Assembly: GCF_008274625.1 (NCBI RefSeq) | Contig: NZ_VTRU01000009.1 | Coordinates: 54,280-118,279 of the forward strand | DNA: 64,000 nucleotides | Direction of reading: 5' to 3' | DNA from: Chryseobacterium panacisoli | GTDB taxonomy: Bacteria; Bacteroidota; Bacteroidia; Flavobacteriales; Weeksellaceae | Shown here: in pieces, positions 1 to 7,639 of the stretch | Layout: each line of letters begins with the position of its first letter | Position numbering within the stretch: position 1 is the stretch's first letter | The notes under the pieces: generated by a model | Told to the model about the DNA's origin: nothing | Seen by the model: only the letters and a program-made list of their open reading frames with translations | Database searches by the model: none | Made by a program: the position numbers and the translations under genes

Positions 1-780
1 CACCACATTCGATGAGACTGTAGGATGAAGACGGACTTCTGAGACTTCACCATCAAAGGTCTCATCCGGAAAAGCATCTACTGTAAATGTTGCTTTCTGA
101 CCTACTTTTACATTGCCGATATCAGCCTCATCTACAGAAGCGCGTACCCTCATTTTGGTAAGATCTTTAGCAATACTGAAAAGGGTAGGGGTACTAAAAC
201 TTGACGCAACCGTTTGCCCTTCACTTACATTCCTGTTGAGTACAGTTCCGTCAATCGGGGAATAAATGTTAGTCAGAGACAGATTTTTATTGGCTGTGGA
301 AAGCTGGGCGTTTACAGACCCTACCTGTGCTTTCGCGGCATTGTACTGGTTCGTTGCATTATCATAATCTGCTTTACTGATAGCTCCTACTTTGTAAAGC
401 TGTGACTGTCTGTTGATATTAATTTCGTTGTAAGCAAGATTGCTTTTTGCATTTTGCAGGTTCGCTTTGATCTGCTGTGACTGGAACTGAAGCAGATCCG
501 GATCTAAAGTAGCCAGCAGTTGGCCTTTTTTCACTGTAGAATTAAAGTCAACATAAATATTTTTAATGATTCCTGATACCTGAGTACCTACTGCAACGGT
601 ATCTACAGGCTGAATGGTTCCTGTAGCAGTAATGGAATTTGAGATTTCTCCCATTTCAGGCTTTACTGTTTCCAGCTGAATTTTTATTTCTTTTTCTCTG
701 ATAAAGAAAAACCAGGCTGCACCTATCATAATGATGCCGCCCACAACCCAGTACAACCATTTTTTATTCTTTGTTTTCAT
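1..780 (-). CDS. Efflux pump periplasmic adaptor (HlyD/MacA family), 3' end cut by window edge
   Basis: Reading the minus strand from the ATG at 778-780, 260 codons stay open to the window edge, so only the C-terminus is missing. The protein opens MKTKNKKWLYWVVGGIIMIG, a single membrane anchor, followed by the lipoyl/barrel region (TATGTIQPVDTVAVGTQVSG), a long alanine/asparagine/glutamine-rich alpha-hairpin, and the returning half of the lipoyl domain (IYSPIDGTVLNRNVSEGQTV). This order is characteristic of MacA-like membrane-fusion proteins, which bridge an inner-membrane transporter to a TolC channel. It starts 3 bases after the TolC-like gene upstream of it on the same strand, so the two are clearly one operon. 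The inner-membrane pump, probably an ABC or RND protein, should lie beyond the left edge. Substrate cannot be told. Confidence 0.9.
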   Translation of the reverse strand, partial: MKTKNKKWLYWVVGGIIMIGAAWFFFIREKEIKIQLETVKPEMGEISNSITATGTIQPVDTVAVGTQVSGIIKNIYVDFNSTVKKGQLLATLDPDLLQFQSQQIKANLQNAKSNLAYNEININRQSQLYKVGAISKADYDNATNQYNAAKAQVGSVNAQLSTANKNLSLTNIYSPIDGTVLNRNVSEGQTVASSFSTPTLFSIAKDLTKMRVRASVDEADIGNVKVGQKATFTVDAFPDETFDGEVSEVRLHPTVSSNVV

Positions 781-783
781 AGC

Positions 784-2094
784 TTACTTTAGATTTATAG
801 GGTTACCTGCGTAAAATTCGTAGATCTGTTTATTGAGTACTGCAGTGTATTTTGCCTGAAGATAATTCTGGACAGACTGTATATAAAGCAATCTTTGCTG
901 CTGAAGCTGTACATAATCAATGCTTCCTATTTTCATCTGGGCATTCACAATATCATAACTCTGCTTGCTGATATCCATCTGTTTGAAGGCAGAATCATAC
1001 TGGGATAAGGCATTCTGAAGATTGATGAAAGATTGTTCTACCTGTTGATTAAGGACTGTTTTGGTATTCAGTAAATCAAGATTAGCCTGTTCAATGGCAA
1101 TTTTTGACTTCTCAATCTGTGTTTTATAAATTCTGTTATTGTAAATCGGAATTCCAAGGCTTAATCCAATCGGCATATAAAAGTTATTTCCCAACTGATT
1201 AAAATAATTTCCATTTCCGTTGGAATAGTTGGTAGAAATATTTCCTGTCAGACTCAGGGTAGGCTGAATGGAAGCTTTAGTCATCTTCAGATTTGTATTG
1301 GAATTTTCTACGTTAAGCTCCCCGTATTTTACTTCCGGACGTTGATTTTGTGCCAGATTTTGAACTTCCTGCAGGGTTTTCAACTGATCATCTACCATAA
1401 TGCTGTCGGGTTTTACGATCTGAAAATCATAAGCTGAAGGCAGCTGAAGGATTTGTTTTAAATTAACAGTATTGGTCCGCAGATTATTTTGAGCAGCTGT
1501 TAGGTTATACTGATCCTGGGCAACTTGTGACTGTATCTGTAGATAATTTAATTTGGAAAGGCTTCCTGCTTTATACAGCTGGTCACCTTGTTTTAATTGA
1601 GTTTGGGTTGTTTTCAGCACATTTTCAAGAGAAATGATATTTTCCTGATTCATCAGAATATTCAGAAAAGCCTGTGTAATCGTGAGGGTAATGTTGTTTT
1701 GTGCTTCCTGAACGGATAAGTCTGCCATCTGAACCAGTAAATCTTTTGAGACTTCATTGTTTTTAATGTAATTAGCATGATAAAGTGTCATGGAAGAATT
1801 GGCCCCGATGCTTTGAGATTGTGTGCCTGTCATATGAAGACCGTCACTTCCGTTGACGGCAAAAAGTCCTTGTGAAACGGTTCCGTTTAAGTTGGGATAT
1901 TTTGCATCTTTTGCCTGAAGGAGATCCTGTTGGGCAGCATTTTTTGAAAGCCTTAGAGAATTAATGGAAATAGTATTCTCTTTTGCGTATTCAATGCAGT
2001 TTTCCAGAGTCCAGGCAGCCGGATAATTGGGTGTTTGGGAAAATATTTCCAAAGCCATACATAAGAATATCAAAAAGGAAAATTTGCGTTCCAT
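784..2094 (-). CDS. TolC family outer-membrane efflux channel
   Basis: 436 residues, with a signal peptide (MERKFSFLIFLCMALEIFSQ) and then the TolC layout of two structurally repeated halves rich in long Ala/Gln/Asn/Leu helices, with the recurrent LxxAxxxLxxxKxxYxxG-like pattern around LKQGDQLYKAGSLSKLNYLQ and again near MKIGSIDYVQLQQQ. The family forms a trimeric beta-barrel and periplasmic tunnel for one-step export. Length fits the family. It is the first gene of an operon with the adaptor that follows 3 bases later, so it likely serves that pump. The 227 bases between its start and the divergent helicase gene hold both promoters; I could not identify a convincing -7 box for this gene. Confidence 0.9.
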   Translation of the reverse strand: MERKFSFLIFLCMALEIFSQTPNYPAAWTLENCIEYAKENTISINSLRLSKNAAQQDLLQAKDAKYPNLNGTVSQGLFAVNGSDGLHMTGTQSQSIGANSSMTLYHANYIKNNEVSKDLLVQMADLSVQEAQNNITLTITQAFLNILMNQENIISLENVLKTTQTQLKQGDQLYKAGSLSKLNYLQIQSQVAQDQYNLTAAQNNLRTNTVNLKQILQLPSAYDFQIVKPDSIMVDDQLKTLQEVQNLAQNQRPEVKYGELNVENSNTNLKMTKASIQPTLSLTGNISTNYSNGNGNYFNQLGNNFYMPIGLSLGIPIYNNRIYKTQIEKSKIAIEQANLDLLNTKTVLNQQVEQSFINLQNALSQYDSAFKQMDISKQSYDIVNAQMKIGSIDYVQLQQQRLLYIQSVQNYLQAKYTAVLNKQIYEFYAGNPINLK

Positions 2095-2293
2095 GGTTTT
2101 ATTTTTGAAAATTCATAAATAACACAGAAAAAATCAATCCAATTTAATAAAAAAAAATAATGTTTAACAAGTTTTTAACCTAAGGTTGTTTTTTTTACAT
2201 TTAATTTTCAAAAAATTAAAAATATATTAAAGGATTCTGAATTTAAGATTGTATATTTAAAACTTTATTCAAAAACAAGTCAAATATTTATTG

Positions 2294-2301
2294 TATCTTT
2301 G
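2294..2301 (+). promoter_or_regulatory. Bacteroidota -7 promoter box for the DEAD-box helicase
   Basis: TATCTTTG matches the Bacteroidota -7 consensus TAnnTTTG, 20 bases before the ATG at 2322. I see no clean -33 TTTG at 19-20 bases upstream, so the assignment rests on the -7 element and its position. Confidence 0.6.
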
Positions 2302-2321
2302 CAAAAATTTTAAAATAGTTA

Positions 2322-4031
2322 ATGAATTTATTTACGGAAACCAATTTAAGTCCTGATATCCTTAAGGCAATTGGCGAACTGGGCTACGAAAGCCCAACAG
2401 AAATCCAAAAACAGACTATCCCTTTTATTCTTTCAGATATTCGCGACTTGATCGCACTTGCGCAAACAGGGACAGGCAAGACAGCAGCGTTTTCGCTTCC
2501 GATTTTGGATATGATTGACGATACGAGTCGCAAAATCCAATTATTGGTGCTTTGTCCGACACGGGAATTATGTCTTCAGATTTCGAAGGACATAAAGAAT
2601 TACTCTAAGTACATGAAAGACATCAAAACTACAGCAGTTTATGGTGGAAGTAGTATTGTAGATCAGATGAGATCTTTGAAGGATAAACCACAGATTATTG
2701 TGGGAACTCCGGGAAGAGTAATTGATCTTATCAACAGAAAGGCATTAGACTTTTCTGCGATTCATTGGTTAGTATTAGACGAAGCTGATGAAATGCTTTC
2801 TATGGGATTCAAAGACGAATTGGAAACCATTCTAAGCGAAACTCCGGAAACGAAACAAACTTTCTTATTCTCGGCAACGATGAATAAAGAGGTGGAAAGA
2901 ATTTCCAAAAATTACCTTACAAAACCGCACCGTATTTCAGTAGGTTCTATCAACGAAGTGAAGAAGAACATTACTCACGAATACTATGTAGTAGGGTACC
3001 GTCAGAAAAAAGAAGCATTGAAGAGATTGATCGATGCTAATCCTAATCAGTATTCCATTATCTTCTGTAGAACGAGAATGGAAACTCAGGAGGTTGCTGA
3101 TTTCCTGATGCAGAACGGATATGCAGCTGATGCTCTTCATGGTGATCTTTCTCAGGCACAGAGAGATACGGTAATGAAGAAATTCAGATTGAAAAACATT
3201 GATATTCTTGTGGCGACAGACGTTGCAGCAAGAGGATTGGATGTGAACTCTCTTACTCACGTTATTCACTTCTCTTTACCAGATGATCCTGAAGTATTCG
3301 TTCACAGAAGCGGAAGAACAGGTAGAGCTGGAAAAGACGGTATTTCTATGGCTTTGATAAAGCCTGAAGAAAGCAGAAAACTGAAACAGATCAAATCTGC
3401 AACAAAAATTGAAATCAACGAAAAATTCATTCCTACTGGTGATGATATTATCAAAGCTCAGGTAGGAGGTGTATTCGAAAAATTATTGACGGAGCACGAG
3501 GATCTTTTCGAGTTTGATGATAGCTTAATTCCTGATCTAAGCAAATTTACAAAAGAAGAATTGGTGCACCAGCTGCTACAGTTCCAATTGAAGGATCTTG
3601 CTTTATATTACAAAGACAAACACGACCTTGCTGAGCAGAAGCTGAGCAGCAGAGATGATGATTACTCAAGAAGAGACCGTGGACGTGATAGAGACAGGGA
3701 TAGAGGCCGTGACAGAGACAGCAGAGACAGAGATCGCGGTGGAAGAGACAGAGATCGTGGTGGAAAGCCAAGAAGAAGAGATGAGAATATGGTAAGATTC
3801 TTCTTTAATCTTGGAAAAAAAGACCACTTGAAGAAGCTTGATGTTTTGGATATTATCAATAAGGCTACTGGTGATGGAAAATCCAAGAAGAGAGCTGAGA
3901 TCGGAGATATCGAAATCTTAGAAAAATTCTCTTTCTTTGAAGTTGAAAAATCGTTTAAAGACAATGTCTTGAGCAATATTCAATCCATGAAGTTCAAAGG
4001 AAAAGATATGAGAGCTGAAGTTGCAAACTAA
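2322..4031 (+). CDS. DEAD-box RNA helicase with RD-rich linker and DbpA-type RNA-binding tail
   Basis: 569 residues. ATP-dependent RNA unwinding enzyme of the DeaD/CsdA-DbpA kind. Visible motifs in order: Q motif near residue 30, Walker A AQTGTGKT (47-54), PTREL (about 80), TPGR (130-133), DEAD (154-157), SAT (185-187), and HRSGRTGRAG (329-338). Residues about 448-486 form a repetitive Arg/Asp/Gly linker encoded by a nearly pure purine tract. The last 80 residues (from MVRFFFNLGKK) look like the DbpA/CsdA C-terminal RNA-binding domain, which in that family targets 23S rRNA. This architecture points to ribosome assembly or cold-related RNA remodelling. It is a single gene, with its own -7 box before it and a terminator after it. 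A second helicase without this tail lies at 18502-19806. Confidence 0.95.
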   Translation: MNLFTETNLSPDILKAIGELGYESPTEIQKQTIPFILSDIRDLIALAQTGTGKTAAFSLPILDMIDDTSRKIQLLVLCPTRELCLQISKDIKNYSKYMKDIKTTAVYGGSSIVDQMRSLKDKPQIIVGTPGRVIDLINRKALDFSAIHWLVLDEADEMLSMGFKDELETILSETPETKQTFLFSATMNKEVERISKNYLTKPHRISVGSINEVKKNITHEYYVVGYRQKKEALKRLIDANPNQYSIIFCRTRMETQEVADFLMQNGYAADALHGDLSQAQRDTVMKKFRLKNIDILVATDVAARGLDVNSLTHVIHFSLPDDPEVFVHRSGRTGRAGKDGISMALIKPEESRKLKQIKSATKIEINEKFIPTGDDIIKAQVGGVFEKLLTEHEDLFEFDDSLIPDLSKFTKEELVHQLLQFQLKDLALYYKDKHDLAEQKLSSRDDDYSRRDRGRDRDRDRGRDRDSRDRDRGGRDRDRGGKPRRRDENMVRFFFNLGKKDHLKKLDVLDIINKATGDGKSKKRAEIGDIEILEKFSFFEVEKSFKDNVLSNIQSMKFKGKDMRAEVAN

Positions 4032-4051
4032 ATCTCATCAATTACTATATA

Positions 4052-4078
4052 AAACCGGCATTAAAGCCGGTTTTTTTA
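4052..4078 (+). terminator. Intrinsic terminator after the DEAD-box helicase
   Basis: Eight-base perfect stem (AAACCGGC / GCCGGTTT) with a six-base loop, running into a run of T. Confidence 0.85.
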
Positions 4079-4183
4079 TTTGATAATCAGGAGTTAAGCG
4101 AATGTTAACAAAACTTAATGTCATATAGTTTCACGTACAATCCTTTTTTAGGAAATTTGCACACGAATTATAAATACTAAAAA

Positions 4184-4822
4184 ATGGGAATTGGTAATAT
4201 TTTCCACGCTTTTCAACCAAAGGATAAAATCTTCTTTGTACTTTTCGAAAAAGTAACTGAAAATCTAGTTGCAATGTCAGAAGATTTCAACACAGGAATC
4301 AAGGATTTCGATCTTAATGATGATTCTATGCTGAAGAAAATGAGTGACTTCGAACACAAGAATGATGAACTTACTCACGAAATTTTCGTAGAATTAGGGA
4401 AAAACTTCATTACACCTTTTGACCGTGAGGATATCCACACATTAGCAACAGGACTGGATGATATCGCTGATTATATCTACGCTTCCACAAAATATATTTT
4501 CCTTTACAAATCACCTGAGATGAAGGCTTATTCAGACTTCTCCTTATTGATCCATAAAGCATGTCTTGAAATTCAGAATGCAATGAAAAACCTTAAAGGG
4601 TTCAAAAACATGGAACAGGTGAAAGAAGCTTGTATTAAGGTGAACTCTATTGAGAATATTGCTGACGATTTGCTTTCCAATTCAATGGTAGACTTATTTG
4701 AAACCAATGATGCGATCAACATTATTAAAGTTTCATCTGTATTGAACTACCTTGAAATTGTAACGGATAAAGCAGAAGATGTTGCCAATACAATCGAGAA
4801 CATCATGATTAAATACGCCTAA
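4184..4822 (+). CDS. DUF47 family phosphate-transport accessory protein
   Basis: 212 residues, all-helical, soluble, no signal peptide. It has the PhoU-like DUF47 pattern: an N-terminal helix with FEHKNDELTHEIFVELGKNF, then FDREDIHTLATGLDDIADYI, a strongly conserved signature in this family, and a C-terminal KAEDVANTIENIMIKYA helix. Members sit next to Pit transporters and are thought to regulate or couple phosphate uptake. Here the Pit gene follows after 13 bases, supporting that role and one transcript. A degenerate -7 box (GAAATTTG, about 4152-4159) precedes it. Confidence 0.92.
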   Translation: MGIGNIFHAFQPKDKIFFVLFEKVTENLVAMSEDFNTGIKDFDLNDDSMLKKMSDFEHKNDELTHEIFVELGKNFITPFDREDIHTLATGLDDIADYIYASTKYIFLYKSPEMKAYSDFSLLIHKACLEIQNAMKNLKGFKNMEQVKEACIKVNSIENIADDLLSNSMVDLFETNDAINIIKVSSVLNYLEIVTDKAEDVANTIENIMIKYA

Positions 4823-4835
4823 TACATAGCAAAAA

Positions 4836-5978
4836 ATGGAATTTCCGATTTTACTTGTAGTTATTATTGCGTTGGCCCTGATCTTCGATTATATCAATGG
4901 TTTCCATGATGCCGCCAACTCAATTGCGACTATTGTTTCTACAAAAGTTTTAACTCCATTCCAGGCTGTACTTTGGGCAGCACTTTGGAACTTTGCAGCG
5001 TTCTTTATTGCTGCTTATATTATTGGAGAATTCAAAATTGGTAATACGATTGCCAAAACAGTTAATGAGAATTTTATTACTCTTGAGGTTATATTTTCCG
5101 GACTTATAGCGGCTATTGCCTGGAACCTTCTTACATGGTGGTTCGGAATTCCTTCATCATCATCACATACACTGATCGGAGGATTCTTGGGGGCGGCTCT
5201 TATGCATGCTTACATGATGGATTATCATGCTGTGGCTGCAGCACAGCCCGAGCTTGGGATGTGGGAGACCACTAAAGAGGCTTTCAGCCAGGTAACTCAT
5301 CAGGGTGTGGTAAAGTTTGATAAAGTTATTCCTATCTTCCTGTTCATTTTCATGGCACCAATTATAGGAATGATTATCTCCATCATTATTACATTAATTA
5401 TTGTACACCTTTATAAAAAATCAAATCCACACAAAGCAGACAAATCTTTCAAAAGATTGCAGTTGGTTTCATCAGCACTGTTTAGTTTAGGACATGGTTT
5501 GAATGATGCTCAGAAAGTAATGGGTATCATTGGGGCAGCAGTAATTTATTATCACGTTAATATGCTTCAGGATGCACAATATTTGAATATTCCTTCTGCA
5601 GGACGTTTTGATTATTTTGCTCAACATTATATCTGGGTTCCTTTAGTTTCATTTATTGCAATTGCTTTAGGGACAATGAGCGGTGGATGGAAGATCATCA
5701 AAACAATGGGTACCAAGATTACGAAAGTAACTTCATTAGAAGGTGTAAGTGCAGAAACTGCTGGGGCTATTACCCTGTTCATTACAGACCACTTTGGTAT
5801 TCCTGTATCTACTACACATACGATCACAGGTTCTATCATCGGGGTAGGATTAACGAAAAGAATTTCAGCTGTAAGATGGGGGATTACCGTAAGTCTTCTT
5901 TGGGCTTGGGTTCTTACCATTCCAATCTCAGCAATTGTTGCAGGAATTACGTATCTTATGGTAACCTTCCTTTTCTAA
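4836..5978 (+). CDS. Inorganic phosphate transporter, PitA family
   Basis: 380 residues with about ten membrane segments. The two Pit signature repeats are visible: FDYINGFHDAANSIATIVST near residue 17 and LGHGLNDAQKVMGII near residue 217, plus SSSHTLIGG and STTHTITGS, the paired Ser/Thr-His motifs of the family. These proteins move metal-phosphate with protons (some move it with sodium) across the inner membrane. It follows the DUF47 gene by 13 bases, and a strong hairpin terminator lies 24 bases after the stop, so the operon is two genes. I do not assign a number among Pit paralogues. Confidence 0.93.
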   Translation: MEFPILLVVIIALALIFDYINGFHDAANSIATIVSTKVLTPFQAVLWAALWNFAAFFIAAYIIGEFKIGNTIAKTVNENFITLEVIFSGLIAAIAWNLLTWWFGIPSSSSHTLIGGFLGAALMHAYMMDYHAVAAAQPELGMWETTKEAFSQVTHQGVVKFDKVIPIFLFIFMAPIIGMIISIIITLIIVHLYKKSNPHKADKSFKRLQLVSSALFSLGHGLNDAQKVMGIIGAAVIYYHVNMLQDAQYLNIPSAGRFDYFAQHYIWVPLVSFIAIALGTMSGGWKIIKTMGTKITKVTSLEGVSAETAGAITLFITDHFGIPVSTTHTITGSIIGVGLTKRISAVRWGITVSLLWAWVLTIPISAIVAGITYLMVTFLF

Positions 5979-6001
5979 AAAAACAAATCATATAATTATA
6001 T

Positions 6002-6030
6002 AAACTTTGTCCGTTTGGGCAAAGTTTTTT
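6002..6030 (+). terminator. Intrinsic terminator after pit
   Basis: AAACTTTG pairs with CAAAGTTT; the stem extends inward through TCC/GGG with a GTTT loop, then T-rich sequence follows. Confidence 0.85.
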
Positions 6031-6157
6031 GTTTTATAAAGCCTCAAAGCAAGGAAGTCTGGTGTTTTTTATAATATTTTTTTTTTCAATATAGGTTTTA
6101 TGTGTTATATAATCTTTAATTATAAGACACTAAAAGGTGATTACGGTGAAAAAGTCT

Positions 6158-6165
6158 TAAATTTG
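6158..6165 (+). promoter_or_regulatory. -7 promoter box for the secreted RHS operon
   Basis: TAAATTTG is a perfect TAnnTTTG match, 32 bases before the ATG at 6198. No clear -33 TTTG is seen at the usual distance. Confidence 0.5.
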
Positions 6166-6197
6166 CAGCCGGAATAAATAAATTTAAACACTATTCA

Positions 6198-7025
6198 ATG
6201 AAACGTACTTTACTATTCGTTTTTACAATTGCGACTTCCAGCATTTTTGCACAAACCTGGAATACTACGGGTAATGCAGGAACCAATCCTTCAAACAATT
6301 TTATCGGAACAACGGATAATAATCCAATTGTTTTTAAGCAGAACAATCAGCAGATTTTCAAACTCGATGGCCAGAGTATTAATATCGGAAGCGGAATTCC
6401 CGGAACCGGAAGCCTGCAGCTGGCTCTTTCCCCTTGCAACAGCTGTTATTCTCAATGGGCTCAACCCAATGATGCAGTGATGAGACTTTTAAGCGGTCAT
6501 AATCTGAATATCCATATGGATAATAATAATGCTGTAGATCCTAATGCAGATACCACTACTCCTAATTCGCCCGGAATTTCAAGAGTGCGTTTTTCTGATG
6601 GAGTTCATAAAAACCTATTGGTTCTTTTCAATACTGGAAAAGTAACGATGGGAACAGAACTTTATGATAATGATCCTAACTTTATTTTATATGTGAGTAA
6701 AGGAATAAAAGCAGAACAGATAAAAGTTGAAAATCCTACTGCTAACGGTTGGGCAGACTATGTCTTCAAGAAAGACTATAAACTTCTCTCGCTTGAAGAT
6801 GTGGAAAAACACATTTCCGAAAAAGGGCATTTACCTAATATTCCTTCTGCAAAAGAAGTAGAAAAAGAAGGGATTAACCTAGGTGAAATGGATGCTAAAC
6901 TTTTGGAAAAAATAGAGGAATTGACCCTTTATTCTATCGAGCAGAACAAACAACTGAAATCTCAGTCTGAAGAAATCAGAGAATTGAAATCTCAGGTACA
7001 GCAACTTCTTTCTACAAAAAAATAA
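6198..7025 (+). CDS. Secreted protein with C-terminal coiled coil (tail-fibre-like), first gene of the RHS operon
   Basis: 275 residues. Signal peptide MKRTLLFVFTIATSSIFAQ, then a Gly/Asn/Thr-rich beta region (to about residue 175). A well-known Bacteroidota C-terminal block follows, with the pattern GWADYVFKKDYKLLSLEDVE, GHLPNIPSAKEVEKEG and INLGEMDAKLLEKIEELTLY. It ends in a heptad-like coiled coil (IEELTLYSIEQNKQLKSQSE onward). Many flavobacterial surface or tail-fibre-like proteins end this way, though the biochemical role is not established. The next gene starts 6 bases downstream, and the giant RHS protein follows that one. I infer that it is an accessory or surface partner of the RHS set, but nothing in the sequence proves an interaction. 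Confidence 0.8.
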   Translation: MKRTLLFVFTIATSSIFAQTWNTTGNAGTNPSNNFIGTTDNNPIVFKQNNQQIFKLDGQSINIGSGIPGTGSLQLALSPCNSCYSQWAQPNDAVMRLLSGHNLNIHMDNNNAVDPNADTTTPNSPGISRVRFSDGVHKNLLVLFNTGKVTMGTELYDNDPNFILYVSKGIKAEQIKVENPTANGWADYVFKKDYKLLSLEDVEKHISEKGHLPNIPSAKEVEKEGINLGEMDAKLLEKIEELTLYSIEQNKQLKSQSEEIRELKSQVQQLLSTKK

Positions 7026-7031
7026 ATATCC

Positions 7032-7514
7032 ATGAAAAGAAAACTTCTTTCAGCAGCTTCTCTGCTGATTGGTTTTATGGGCTATTCGCAAACTGAAGTT
7101 TACTTCAAGTATGATGAAGCCGGAAACCAAAGATACAGAGGAACTAACGCAGCTGGGAAAAATGCCCAGGAAATTGTACCCAAAGAAATCAAATTAGAAG
7201 AAGCAAAAGAGAGGGCTGCTAGCCAACAGTCTTCTGCCATAGATGAAAAAACATTCTGGAAACAGATCAGGCTCTATCCTGTTCCTGTAAATGACTATCT
7301 TACTATTGACTGGACTGAAGAAGTAGACAGTTTGATTGAATCTGTTTCATTATATCAGCACAGTACCGTTCATTGGAAATTCCAGCAACAGAATATTCCG
7401 GGATTAAACCGTCAGGTAAAAATTAATATGACCGGATATGACTGGGGAGTTTATATTCTTCGTTTCACCTTGAAAGACGGAAGGGTCTTTGGTAGAAATG
7501 TAACGAAGAGATAG
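7032..7514 (+). CDS. Small T9SS-sorted protein with an RHS-like N-terminal motif
   Basis: 160 residues. Signal peptide MKRKLLSAASLLIGFMGYSQ, then YFKYDEAGNQRYRG (about 24-37), which resembles a single YD/RHS repeat, a charged linker, and from residue 79 a type A T9SS sorting domain (IRLYPVPVNDYLTIDW ... GVYILRFTLKDGR, ending in basic residues). Proteins with this C-terminus are exported through the type IX system and usually anchored at the cell surface. It sits between the coiled-coil protein (6-base gap) and the RHS giant (125-base gap). Because the RHS giant has no T9SS C-terminal domain of its own, this protein is a candidate surface adaptor; that is inference. Confidence 0.8.
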   Translation: MKRKLLSAASLLIGFMGYSQTEVYFKYDEAGNQRYRGTNAAGKNAQEIVPKEIKLEEAKERAASQQSSAIDEKTFWKQIRLYPVPVNDYLTIDWTEEVDSLIESVSLYQHSTVHWKFQQQNIPGLNRQVKINMTGYDWGVYILRFTLKDGRVFGRNVTKR

Positions 7515-7639
7515 AAAACCGGGAATCTAAGGATTAAAGTATAGAAAGATTTTAACATTTTTCTTTCCTTTTATTCAACATGATTTCTAATGGTCAATGA
7601 TTATTCATCAATTACTATTTATAAAAAACTAATACAACA

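Noticed and set aside
3662..3976. Long minus-strand open frame rich in Ser/Leu/Pro
   Set aside because: It is the mirror image of the purine-rich RD linker of the helicase on the plus strand.
4129..4145. GTTTCACGT resembling half of a parS site
   Set aside because: Only one half of the palindrome matches; nothing on the other half, and no second copy near parAB.
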